From positions 4,774,001-4,838,000 of the forward strand of contig NZ_CP120983.1 of the NCBI RefSeq assembly GCF_030719215.1: a stretch of DNA of 64,000 bases, given 5' to 3'. Shown here one piece after another: positions 43,309 to 51,406 of the stretch. The DNA is from Streptomyces sp. Alt3. GTDB lineage: Bacteria > Actinomycetota > Actinomycetes > Streptomycetales > Streptomycetaceae. The notes below the pieces were generated by a model. It saw only the letters and a program-made list of their open reading frames with translations, searched no databases and was not told the origin of the DNA. Position numbers and translations under genes: made by a program. Position 1 is the stretch's first letter. Each line of letters opens with the position of its first letter.

Positions 43309-43965
43309 TTGCACCGCCGTCGTCGTACCGCGCTCGCCCTTTCCGCCGCAACGCTCGTCGCGGCCCCCCTCCTGACCGCCTGTGGCAGCGAGGCCCACCC
43401 CGGTGCCGCGGCCGTGGTGGGCGGCGACCGGATCGACGTGGCCACCGTCCAGGCGCAGGCGGCCGACGTGCGCACCGCGCAGCAGAAGTCGGAGCAGTCC
43501 GAGGAGCTGGTCGCCAAGTCGGGCCAGCTGACCAGGGTCAAGCTGTCCGGGATGATCTTCGGGCGGGTCCTGGACCGGGCCGCGAAGGACGCGGGGGTCG
43601 GTGTCAGCCGCAAGGAGATCCAGCAGATCCGCGGCGTCGCCGCCGAGCAGTCCGGCGGGGAGGAGGGCGTGCGGACCCTGATGCTGGAGCAGCGCTGGGT
43701 CGCGCCCGGCCAGATCGAGGCGAGCCTGCGCCAGGAGGTCCAGCTCCAGAAGCTGGCCGGGGCGCTGGGCGCCGACCTGCAGAGCCCCACCGGGGTGCAG
43801 GCCGTCGGGCAGGCCCTCACCGAGGCGTCGAAGGCGTTGCACATCGAAGTCAACCCGCGCTACGGCAGCTGGGACAACCGGAAGGTCCAGCTCAGCACGT
43901 ACAAGGCGCCGTGGATCACCCAGGTCACGCCCGTGCAGGGCCAGGAGCCCGAGGCAGGCGCCTGA
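43309..43965 (+). CDS. SurA N-terminal-domain lipoprotein
   Basis: A 218-residue exported lipoprotein: basic N-terminus, hydrophobic segment and lipobox LLTAC (Cys25), then a SurA_N-like chaperone region (AAVVGGDRIDVATVQAQAAD and helices with LTRVKLSGMIFGRVLD). It lacks a peptidyl-prolyl isomerase domain. It probably helps fold or escort secreted proteins, as inferred for the family. The TTG start is chosen because GGGAGG lies 6 bases upstream. It precedes mazG by 29 bp. Confidence 0.82.
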   Translation: MHRRRRTALALSAATLVAAPLLTACGSEAHPGAAAVVGGDRIDVATVQAQAADVRTAQQKSEQSEELVAKSGQLTRVKLSGMIFGRVLDRAAKDAGVGVSRKEIQQIRGVAAEQSGGEEGVRTLMLEQRWVAPGQIEASLRQEVQLQKLAGALGADLQSPTGVQAVGQALTEASKALHIEVNPRYGSWDNRKVQLSTYKAPWITQVTPVQGQEPEAGA

Positions 43966-43994
43966 CCCCGTTCGTCCGGGGGTAGGTTCGGGGT

Positions 43995-44981
43995 GTGAAC
44001 GCTGAAGACCCCGGCCGTATCGTCCTGCTCACCGCCAGCCACCGGGTCGCCCCCGGTCTGCTGTCCTGGCCCGCCTGGCAGACTCTGCGGGCCGCCGACC
44101 GGGTGCTGTGCGCCGAGCGGGACCATCCGCAGCTGCCGTACCTGGACGAGGCGGGGGTCGCCGTCGAGCACGACGCACCCACGGCCGAGGAGCTGGTGGA
44201 CGACTGCGCGGGCGGCCGGACCGTGGTGGTGCTGGTGGGCGGCGAGGGGAACCAGCCGCTCACCGACGGCCTGGCCAGGCTCGGCGGTTCGGGCCGGGTG
44301 CAGATGCCGGACCTGGAACTGCTGCCAGGTTCGTACGACCTGCCCGGTGCCCGGCTCCTGGATCTGGTCCAGGTCATGGACCGGATCCGGCTCGAATGCC
44401 CGTGGACCTCGCAGAAGACGCACAAGGGTCTCGCTAAGTACGCCATCGAGGAGGCGTACGAACTGGTCGAGGCGATCGAGGACGGCGACCGCGAGGAACT
44501 GCGAGAGGAGCTCGGCGACGTCCTGCTCCAGGTCGTCTTCCACGCGCGCATCGCGCAGGAGGACCAGGAGGAGCCGTTCGCCATCGACGACGTCGCTGCC
44601 ACGATCGTCGAGAAACTGATCCACCGCCATCCCCATGTGTTCGGCGACGAGACCGCCGAGACGCCGGAGGACGTCCACGCCCACTGGCTGCGCACGAAGG
44701 CGATCGAGAAGCAGCGTGCGTCGGTCACCGACGGGGTGCCGCTCGGGCAGCCCGGCCTGGCGCTCGCGGCCAAGCTCGGCGGCAGGGCCCGCGCCGCGGG
44801 TCTCGACATCGCGCTCCCCGAGGGCGAGGGGGTCGGGCACCGGCTGCTCGCCCTCGCCGTACGGGCCGAGCAGGACGGCACGGACCCGGAGGCCGCCCTG
44901 CGGGCCGCCGCGCGTGCCTACCGGGACGTGATCCGGGCGGCCGAGGGGCTCGGGACCGGCCCGGATAGCGTCGAGGAGTGA
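43995..44981 (+). CDS. mazG: MazG nucleoside triphosphate pyrophosphohydrolase with a tetrapyrrole-methylase-like N-terminus
   Basis: Hydrolyses (d)NTPs to monophosphates, cleaning the nucleotide pool. The C-terminal MazG domain (residues about 118-315) has CPWTSQKTHKGLAKYAIEE, EAYELVEAIE, EELGDVLLQVVFHA and the acidic metal site. Residues 1-110 (IVLLTASHRVAPGLLSWPAW, LRAADRVLCA) resemble a shortened tetrapyrrole-methylase domain as in YabN-type fusions, but the part after the second motif is abbreviated. TAGGTT ends 6 bp before GTG 43995, so the gene may be leaderless. The P450 start overlaps its stop (GTGA). Confidence 0.9.
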   Translation: MNAEDPGRIVLLTASHRVAPGLLSWPAWQTLRAADRVLCAERDHPQLPYLDEAGVAVEHDAPTAEELVDDCAGGRTVVVLVGGEGNQPLTDGLARLGGSGRVQMPDLELLPGSYDLPGARLLDLVQVMDRIRLECPWTSQKTHKGLAKYAIEEAYELVEAIEDGDREELREELGDVLLQVVFHARIAQEDQEEPFAIDDVAATIVEKLIHRHPHVFGDETAETPEDVHAHWLRTKAIEKQRASVTDGVPLGQPGLALAAKLGGRARAAGLDIALPEGEGVGHRLLALAVRAEQDGTDPEAALRAAARAYRDVIRAAEGLGTGPDSVEE

Positions 44982-46303
44982 ACGACAGCCCCGATACGCA
45001 CTCCGCGCCGGACGCGGCGCCCGATACGCACTCCGCGCCGGACGCGGCGCCCGAACTCTTCACCTGGGAGTTCGCCACCGATCCGTACCCCGCCTACGCA
45101 TGGCTCCGCGAGCACAGTCCCGTGCACCGCACGACACTGCCCAGCGGGGTCGAGGCCTGGCTGGTGACCCGGTACGCCGATGCCCGGCAGGCGCTCGCCG
45201 ACACCAGGCTCTCCAAGAACCCGGCCCACCACGCGGGGTCCGCGAACGCCAAGGGCAAGACGGGCATCCCCGGGGAGCGCAAGGCGGAGCTGATGACGCA
45301 TCTGCTGAACATCGACCCGCCGGACCACACCCGGTTGCGCCGGCTCGTGTCCAAGGCGTTCACCCCGCGCCGGGTCGCGGAGTTCGCGCCGCGCGTGCAG
45401 GAGCTGACGGACAGCCTCATCGACGGCTTCGCCGAGAAGGGGGAGGCGGACCTCATCCACGACTTCGCCTTCCCCCTCCCCATCTACGCGATCTGCGACC
45501 TGCTGGGTGTGCCGCGCGAGGACCAGGACGACTTCCGGGACTGGGCGGGCATGATGATCCGGCACGGCGGGGGTCCGCGCGGCGGGGTCGCCAGGTCGGT
45601 CAAGAAGATGCGCGGCTATCTCGCCGAGCTCATCCACCGCAAGAGGGAGAACCCGGGCGACGACCTGATCTCCGGGCTGATCCGGGCAAGTGACCACGGC
45701 GAGCACCTCAGCGAGAACGAGGCCGCGGCCATGGCCTTCATCCTCCTGTTCGCCGGTTTCGAGACGACGGTGAACCTGATCGGCAACGGCACCTACGCAC
45801 TGCTGCGCAATCCGTCCCAGCGCGAGCGGCTGGAACGCTCGCTGGCGGCAGGGGAGTCGGAGCTGCTCGCCACGGGCATCGAGGAGCTGCTGCGCTACGA
45901 CGGGCCGGTGGAGCTCGCGACATGGCGCTACGCCACCGAGCCCGTGACCCTGGGAGGACAGGACATCGCGGCGGGGGACCCCGTACTCGTGGTTCTGGCC
46001 GCCGCGGATCGGGATCCGGACAGATTCCAGAATGCGGACACCCTGGATCTCGCTCGGAGTGACAATCAGCATCTGGGCTACGGCCACGGAATCCACTACT
46101 GCCTGGGAGCTCCGCTGGCCCGTCTGGAGGGTCAGGTGGCTCTGGCGACGCTGCTGCGACGCCTCCCCGACCTGCGGCTCGCTGCGGAACCTGCCGATTT
46201 GCGCTGGCGTGGCGGGCTCATCATGCGTGGACTGCGCACCCTTCCGGTGGAGTTCGGTCCCGGACGGCCGGCCGGTAAAGGTGACACGCTGTCAACTCTG
46301 TGA
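44978..46303 (+). CDS. Cytochrome P450
   Basis: Soluble actinobacterial P450 of 441 residues. I-helix oxygen motif AGFETT, K-helix ExxR in EELLR, and heme loop GYGHGIHYCLGAPLARLEG with the Cys ligand are all present. Substrate unknown; ferredoxin and reductase genes are not adjacent. It is coupled to mazG by a GTGA overlap. The N-terminus carries two perfect copies of a 30-bp unit encoding DTHSAPDAAP, absent from typical P450s, so the true start could be later. Confidence 0.92.
   Translation: MNDSPDTHSAPDAAPDTHSAPDAAPELFTWEFATDPYPAYAWLREHSPVHRTTLPSGVEAWLVTRYADARQALADTRLSKNPAHHAGSANAKGKTGIPGERKAELMTHLLNIDPPDHTRLRRLVSKAFTPRRVAEFAPRVQELTDSLIDGFAEKGEADLIHDFAFPLPIYAICDLLGVPREDQDDFRDWAGMMIRHGGGPRGGVARSVKKMRGYLAELIHRKRENPGDDLISGLIRASDHGEHLSENEAAAMAFILLFAGFETTVNLIGNGTYALLRNPSQRERLERSLAAGESELLATGIEELLRYDGPVELATWRYATEPVTLGGQDIAAGDPVLVVLAAADRDPDRFQNADTLDLARSDNQHLGYGHGIHYCLGAPLARLEGQVALATLLRRLPDLRLAAEPADLRWRGGLIMRGLRTLPVEFGPGRPAGKGDTLSTL
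44990..45049 (+). repeat. Perfect 30-bp tandem duplication in the P450 N-terminus
   Basis: Two identical 30-bp units (44990-45019 and 45020-45049) encode DTHSAPDAAP twice, in frame. The identity suggests a recent slippage duplication. Confidence 0.9.
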
Positions 46304-46408
46304 CTTTCACGTGATCTCCGCTGCATCGACTTGTGACACACGTTCGAGTACGGCTAGGTTCACCGTTCGACTCACCCGTCACATGTCAGTCACACGGAAG
46401 GCAATCCC

Positions 46409-47404
46409 ATGGGCTCCGCGACCGGCAGACACCGTCGCCCTCGCCAGGCACCCGCCATCGTCGTCGCCGCAGGCGTCACCGGCTCGGCCATCGCCATCCC
46501 CCTGCTCGGTGCGGGCGGCGCTCAAGCCGCCGACGCGTCGACCTGGGACCGGGTCGCCGAATGCGAGAGCGGCGGCATGTGGAGTGCCGACCTGGGCAAC
46601 GGCTACTACGGCGGCCTGCAGTTCTCGGAGGACACCTGGAGTGCCTACGGCGGCACGGCGTACGCGTCCCGCGCCGACCTCGCGAGCCGCTCGCAGCAGA
46701 TATCGGTCGCCGAGAAGGTGCTGGAGGACAAGGGGCCGCAGGCGTGGCCCAGCTGCGCCGTGATCTCCGGGCTGGCCCTGGACGGGACGCTGCCGGGCAT
46801 CGACCCGGGCGGCGATCCGTCGGCGGAGGACTCCGACACCGCTACCGGGACCCCGTCCTCCGAGGCGTCGGATCCGGCCGGATCGGCGGACGACGCGGAG
46901 TCGGAGGACGAGGCGGACGAGAAGGGCGAGTCCAAGGGCAACGCCGCCGGCGACACGGCGGACGCGAGCGACGACGCGGGCAGCACCGACGCGTCGCCGT
47001 CCGCCACCCCGTCCCCCGAGGCGTCCGAGACGTCCGGCGCGGCGAAGGGTGGTCACGCCGCGAAGGGTGACGCCGAGACGGGCGGGAAGCACCGTGGCAC
47101 CCCGGCTCCCGAGGGCAGCACCGGGTCGGAGCTGGACGAGGGGCGCGAGTCCGGCCGGCACGCCTCCCGGGGCGACTCCGAGGCCCGTCAGGGCGCCGAG
47201 GAGGCGTACACGGTCCGAGAGGGCGACAACCTCTGGGCGATCGCCGACGCGCAGGAGCTCTCCGGTGGCTGGACCGCTCTCTACGAGGCCAACAAGGACG
47301 AGCTGGGCTCCGACCCCGACCTCATCCTGCCCGGCCAGAGCCTGAACCTCGGTCTCGTGACGGATGCGCAGGACTCCGCGGCGGAGACGGCCGCGGCCAA
47401 CTGA
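46409..47404 (+). CDS. Resuscitation-promoting factor with LysM (RpfC-like)
   Basis: Secreted muralytic enzyme of 331 residues. Order: signal peptide (VVAAGVTGSAIAIPLLGAGG, cut near GAQA-AD); Rpf lysozyme-like domain (residues about 42-120: DRVAECESGGMWSADLGNG with catalytic Glu, YYGGLQFSEDTWSAYGG, cysteine near its end); a Ser/Asp/Glu/Gly-rich linker of about 140 residues; and a LysM peptidoglycan-binding domain (YTVREGDNLWAIADAQELSG). It should cleave peptidoglycan during spore germination. Unlike its neighbour it has no riboswitch in its 105-bp upstream gap. A strong terminator follows. Confidence 0.9.
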   Translation: MGSATGRHRRPRQAPAIVVAAGVTGSAIAIPLLGAGGAQAADASTWDRVAECESGGMWSADLGNGYYGGLQFSEDTWSAYGGTAYASRADLASRSQQISVAEKVLEDKGPQAWPSCAVISGLALDGTLPGIDPGGDPSAEDSDTATGTPSSEASDPAGSADDAESEDEADEKGESKGNAAGDTADASDDAGSTDASPSATPSPEASETSGAAKGGHAAKGDAETGGKHRGTPAPEGSTGSELDEGRESGRHASRGDSEARQGAEEAYTVREGDNLWAIADAQELSGGWTALYEANKDELGSDPDLILPGQSLNLGLVTDAQDSAAETAAAN

Positions 47405-47441
47405 TCAAAAGCGGGAAAACACCCCGAAAGTGGGGGTAGTT

Positions 47442-47486
47442 AAGAGACCTATGTCCACTTATGCGTAAGTGAGACATGGGTCTCTT
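47442..47486 (+). terminator. Terminator after the RpfC-like gene
   Basis: A long stem of about 20 bp with two mismatches (47442-47461 with 47466-47486), loop TGCG, followed by a T-containing tail. Confidence 0.85.
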
Positions 47487-47654
47487 TGCTTCAACTGGCA
47501 CGCCCCGTCCGTCCGGTCCGTCCACTTTGGCCATGACCTGCGAAAACGGACCATGAGGCTGGACCGTTAAGGGCTGATTGGCCGTTATGTCCATCTTTGA
47601 ATGTGGGGGTTGCGTGTGTCTACGGTCGGAGCCGCTCGCACCGCGGGCACCTTC

Positions 47655-47860
47655 GACCGTCACGCCGAATCCTGCCGTCGGCCGAAGGGGACCGACGCGT
47701 AAAGCGCCGTAGGCAGGAGCGGGGGACCCAGGTAAGTGCCGGCATTCCGGCCGTCGGAGGACGGGCGGGGGACCGGCTGGGGGTGAAGCCGTCCGCGAGT
47801 GCGGGTGGCCGGGCAACTCACAGGCCCGAACCCGACAGCTCACCTCGTAGGCGTCGGTGA
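47655..47860 (+). ncRNA. c-di-AMP (ydaO/yuaA-type) riboswitch in the rpfA leader
   Basis: The leader shows the conserved blocks in order: GCCGAATCCTGCC (47664), AGCGGGGGACCCA (47718), GGGTGAAGCC (about 47785), GGGCAACTC (47812), GGCCCGAACCC (47823) and AGCTCACCTCGTAGGCG (47837), ending just before GGAG of rpfA. In Streptomyces coelicolor this class controls rpfA, with c-di-AMP lowering expression. The 183 bp between the upstream terminator and the aptamer (47487-47655) should hold the promoter; I cannot place it. Confidence 0.92.
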
Positions 47861-47868
47861 GGAGAACC

Positions 47869-48561
47869 ATGCTGCTTTCCAGCAAGGGCAAGCACCGTCG
47901 CCCGTCCAAGGCCGTTCGCATCGCGACCCTGGCCGGTGTCACCGGTGCCGCCGTCGCGGTCCCGCTGATGGGCGCGACCGGTGCCTCCGCCGCCTCCGTC
48001 GACACCTGGGACGCCGTCGCCCAGTGCGAGTCCGGTGGCAACTGGTCCATCAACACGGGCAACGGCTACTACGGCGGTCTGCAGTTCTCGCAGTCCAGCT
48101 GGGCCGCGGCCGGCGGTACGCAGTACGCCGCCCGCGCCGACCTGGCCACCAAGGGCCAGCAGATAGCCGCCGCCGAGAAGCTCCTCGACCTGCAGGGCCC
48201 GGGTGCCTGGGCCTGCGCCGGTGCCGGCGGCCTGACGAACGACGGTGTGGACCCGGGCGTCGACACCGGCTCCGCGAAGAACGGCGACACGGACCCGCAG
48301 GCCGCGCCGGAGCGCAAGGCCGAGCAGCCCACCACGCGCAGCGAGAAGCGCACGGCTCCCGAGAAGACCGTCACCACCCCGACCGGCCAGAAGGTCGAGA
48401 AGGGTGACGGCGAGTACAAGGTGAAGGCCGGCGACACCCTGAGCAAGATCGCCGACGCGAAGAAGGTCAAGGGTGGCTGGGAGAAGCTCTTCAAGCTGAA
48501 CGACGACATCGTCGACGACGCGAACCTGATCTTCCCGGGTCAGCAGCTCCACCTGAAGTAG
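47869..48561 (+). CDS. rpfA: Resuscitation-promoting factor RpfA
   Basis: Secreted lysozyme-like hydrolase of 230 residues. Signal peptide (VTGAAVAVPLMGATGASAAS), Rpf domain (residues about 43-118: DAVAQCESGGNWSINTGNG with the catalytic Glu, YYGGLQFSQSSWAAAGG), a short charged linker, and a C-terminal LysM (YKVKAGDTLSKIADAKKVKG). ATG at 47869 has GAGGAG upstream and sits immediately after the riboswitch. It functions in spore germination and wall remodelling, tied to c-di-AMP and therefore osmotic and dormancy signalling. Confidence 0.95.
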   Translation: MLLSSKGKHRRPSKAVRIATLAGVTGAAVAVPLMGATGASAASVDTWDAVAQCESGGNWSINTGNGYYGGLQFSQSSWAAAGGTQYAARADLATKGQQIAAAEKLLDLQGPGAWACAGAGGLTNDGVDPGVDTGSAKNGDTDPQAAPERKAEQPTTRSEKRTAPEKTVTTPTGQKVEKGDGEYKVKAGDTLSKIADAKKVKGGWEKLFKLNDDIVDDANLIFPGQQLHLK

Positions 48562-48600
48562 TCGGAAACGGCCCGGGGTCCCCCTCCTGCCCCGGCGGCC

Positions 48601-48635
48601 CGGCCCGGCGCGCATACCCCCCGCGCGCCGGGCCG
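48601..48635 (+). terminator. Terminator after rpfA
   Basis: A perfect 13-bp G/C stem (48601-48613 with 48623-48635) around a C-rich loop, 40 bp past the stop. Confidence 0.8.
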
Positions 48636-48719
48636 TGGCCGTGTCAGGGCCCCTCGGTGGGCGTGATCCGTGCGCGGCCGCCTGCCCGCCCCGGGGGGCC
48701 GGCGTTCAATTCTTGTGGT

Positions 48720-48735
48720 TACTTGCCAGTAGAAT
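48720..48735 (+). promoter_or_regulatory. Palindrome overlapping a possible eno promoter
   Basis: TACT-TGCC-AGTA (48720-48731) is perfect and nested in a wider AATTCT/AGAATT repeat. A TAGAAT -10-like box overlaps it at 48730-48735, about 155 bp before eno. The 328-bp rpfA-eno gap contains this, the rpfA terminator and no coding ORF. Confidence 0.35.
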
Positions 48736-48889
48736 TCTGGAGCTTTGCCCGTTATGCAGGTCCTTGGGTCCTTTTTCGTCCCAGGGGACGGGCTGGCGGC
48801 CGACGCAGCGGGCCGAGACGGTTAGGCTCGTGGCGCAAGGCCACAGTGACCCTGCCCAACCAGTGTCAGATCCCAGAAGGAGATGCCTC

Positions 48890-50176
48890 GTGCCGTCCAT
48901 CGACGTCGTCGTAGCCAGGGAAATCCTCGACTCCCGGGGTAACCCCACGGTCGAGGTCGAGGTTGGCCTCGACGACGGCAGCACGGGACGTGCTGCTGTT
49001 CCGTCCGGCGCCTCCACCGGCGCGTTCGAGGCCATTGAGCTTCGCGACGGTGACCCCAACCGCTACCAGGGCAAGGGCGTCGAGAAGGCCGTCCTCGCCG
49101 TGATCGAGCAGATCGGCCCGGAGCTCGTCGGCTACGACGCCACCGAGCAGCGCCTCATCGACCAGGCGATGTTCGACCTGGACGCCACCGAGAACAAGGG
49201 CTCCCTCGGCGCCAACGCCATCCTCGGTGTCTCGCTGGCCGTGGCGCACGCCGCGTCCGAGGCCTCCGACCTCCCGCTGTTCCGCTACCTCGGCGGCCCG
49301 AACGCGCACCTGCTGCCCGTTCCGATGATGAACATCCTGAACGGCGGCTCGCACGCCGACTCCAACGTGGACATCCAGGAGTTCATGATCGCGCCGATCG
49401 GCGCCGAGTCCTTCTCCGAGGCCCTTCGCTGGGGCGCGGAGATCTACCACACGCTGAAGAAGGTCCTGAAGACCAAGGGCCTGTCCACCGGTCTCGGTGA
49501 CGAGGGCGGCTTCGCCCCCAACCTCGAGTCGAACCGCGCCGCCCTCGACCTCATCCTCGAGGCCGTCAAGGAGGCCGGTTACGTCCCGGGCCGCGACATC
49601 GCGCTCGCGCTCGACGTCGCCGCGTCCGAGTTCTACAAGGACGGCGTCTACGAGTTCGAGGGCAAGTCCCGTTCGGCCGCCGAGATGACGGAGTACTACG
49701 AGGAGCTCGTCTCCGCGTACCCGCTGGTCTCCATCGAGGACCCGCTGTACGAGGACGACTGGGCGGGCTGGAAGGTCATCACCGACAAGCTCGGCTCCAA
49801 GGTGCAGATCGTCGGTGACGACCTGTTCGTCACCAACCCCGAGCGCCTCGCCCGCGGTATCGAGGAGGGCTCGGCCAACGCCCTGCTCGTCAAGGTCAAC
49901 CAGATCGGTTCGCTGACCGAGACCCTCGACGCCGTCGAGCTGGCCCAGCGCAACGGCTTCAAGTGCATGATGTCCCACCGCTCCGGTGAGACCGAGGACG
50001 TCACCATCGCCGACCTCGCCGTCGCCGTGAACTGTGGCCAGATCAAGACCGGCGCCCCGGCCCGCTCGGACCGCGTCGCCAAGTACAACCAGCTGCTGCG
50101 CATCGAGGAGATCCTCGACGACGCCGCGGTCTACGCCGGGCGTTCGGCGTTCCCGCGGTTCCGCTACGAGGGCTGA
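48890..50176 (+). CDS. eno: Enolase
   Basis: Glycolytic enzyme converting 2-phosphoglycerate to PEP; also a degradosome and surface protein in some bacteria. The 428-residue product has VVVAREILDSRGNPTVEVEV at the N-terminus, SGASTGAFEA, the GDEGGFAPN loop, the metal ligands in SIEDP and GDDLFVTN, and the signature KVNQIGSLTET with the catalytic Lys. GTG at 48890 has AGAAGGAG upstream. It heads eno-divIC-DUF501-ppx, an order conserved across actinobacteria. Confidence 0.97.
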   Translation: MPSIDVVVAREILDSRGNPTVEVEVGLDDGSTGRAAVPSGASTGAFEAIELRDGDPNRYQGKGVEKAVLAVIEQIGPELVGYDATEQRLIDQAMFDLDATENKGSLGANAILGVSLAVAHAASEASDLPLFRYLGGPNAHLLPVPMMNILNGGSHADSNVDIQEFMIAPIGAESFSEALRWGAEIYHTLKKVLKTKGLSTGLGDEGGFAPNLESNRAALDLILEAVKEAGYVPGRDIALALDVAASEFYKDGVYEFEGKSRSAAEMTEYYEELVSAYPLVSIEDPLYEDDWAGWKVITDKLGSKVQIVGDDLFVTNPERLARGIEEGSANALLVKVNQIGSLTETLDAVELAQRNGFKCMMSHRSGETEDVTIADLAVAVNCGQIKTGAPARSDRVAKYNQLLRIEEILDDAAVYAGRSAFPRFRYEG

Positions 50177-50270
50177 CAGCCCGAGTCCGGAGCACCAGCC
50201 TCCGTCCGTCCCCGCATCCGGTCCCGTACCGTGTGCGGGGACGGACGTGCGTAACGGGGAGGCGTGAGAC

Positions 50271-50741
50271 ATGGCCGGGAAGGACCGCGACCGGTTCTCC
50301 ACCGCGACCAGGCTGCGGCTGCTGGGGGAGCAGACGGCGGCCCGCGTCTACCGGTCCCAGAACCGCCGCCAGGCCCGGCGCTCCCGGCTCACCGGCCGGG
50401 CCGCGTTCCTCGCGCTGATCGTCTGCTCGCTGGTGGTCGCCCTCGCGTACCCCATGCGGCAGTACATCTCCCAGCGCGACCAGATCGCCGAACAGGAGAG
50501 GCTCTCGCAGGAGGCCCACCGGCGGACCGAGGAGCTGCGTGACGAGAAGGCGCGGCTCAAGGACGACGCGTACGTCCGCCGCCTCGCGCGCCAGCACCTG
50601 CACTACGTGCTGCCCGGGGAGACCGGCTACACGGTGGTCGACCCGGACGCGGCCGACGTGCGCCGGGGCGAGCCGGGGGCGACGGGGCGGCCCTGGCACT
50701 CGAACCTCTGGGACGGCGTCGACAGCGCCGACCGGGAATGA
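50271..50741 (+). CDS. divIC: Septum formation initiator DivIC/FtsL-like
   Basis: Bitopic division protein of 156 residues: basic cytoplasmic N-terminus, one membrane segment (LIVCSLVVALAYPM, residues about 47-61), then a coiled coil (DQIAEQERLSQEAHRRTEEL) and the conserved C-terminal block YVRRLARQHLHYVLPGETGY. It joins FtsL and FtsQ at the septum; in Streptomyces this supports sporulation septation. ATG at 50271. It follows eno by 94 bp. Confidence 0.9.
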   Translation: MAGKDRDRFSTATRLRLLGEQTAARVYRSQNRRQARRSRLTGRAAFLALIVCSLVVALAYPMRQYISQRDQIAEQERLSQEAHRRTEELRDEKARLKDDAYVRRLARQHLHYVLPGETGYTVVDPDAADVRRGEPGATGRPWHSNLWDGVDSADRE

Positions 50742-50829
50742 CCCCGCACCGTTACGGGACCGTGGGCACGCGCCGTGCCCCGTCCCCGCACCGATTCATA
50801 CAGTCCGACCGATGACATTCAAGGCAGGC

Positions 50830-51372
50830 ATGGACACGCCCCCTCCGCAGACCGAATCCACCACGCCCACCGCCGCGGACATCGCCGCGTTCGAGCTCCA
50901 GCTCGGCCGGCCGCCGCGTGGGCTGCGCGCCATCGCGCACCGCTGCCCGTGCGGCAACCCGGACGTGGTCGAGACGCAGCCCCGTCTGGAGGACGGCACG
51001 CCGTTCCCGACGACGTACTACCTGACCTGCCCGCGCGCCGCTTCGGCGATCGGCACGCTGGAGGCCAACGGGGTCATGAAGGAGATGACCGAGCGCCTGG
51101 CGACGGACCCCGAGCTGGCCGCCGCCTACCGCGCCGCGCACGAGGACTACATCGCCCGCCGTGACGCCATCGAGGTGCTGGAGGGTTTCCCGAGCGCCGG
51201 CGGAATGCCGGACCGTGTGAAGTGCCTGCACGTCCTGGTCGGCCACTCTCTGGTGGCGGGCCCCGGGGTGAACCCGCTGGGCGACGAGGCGATCGCGATG
51301 CTGCCGGAGTGGTGGGCGAAGGGCCCGTGCGTCACGCCGTGCTCCCCCGCAGCCGGCTCCGACGCGTCCTGA
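50830..51372 (+). CDS. DUF501-family protein
   Basis: A 180-residue protein of the actinobacterial DUF501 family, almost always between divIC and ppx. Conserved features: LGRPPRGLRAIAHRCPCGNP (Cys pair CPC), FPTTYYLTCPRA and the C-terminal VKCLHVLVGHSL plus PEWW, suggesting a metal or Fe-S site of several Cys and His. Function unknown. ATG at 50830 (AGGC just upstream) is preferred; an in-frame ATG at 50812 is possible. Confidence 0.85.
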   Translation: MDTPPPQTESTTPTAADIAAFELQLGRPPRGLRAIAHRCPCGNPDVVETQPRLEDGTPFPTTYYLTCPRAASAIGTLEANGVMKEMTERLATDPELAAAYRAAHEDYIARRDAIEVLEGFPSAGGMPDRVKCLHVLVGHSLVAGPGVNPLGDEAIAMLPEWWAKGPCVTPCSPAAGSDAS

Positions 51373-51406
51373 CCCTCCGCGGTACCCGTACAACCACAGG
51401 AGCCCC

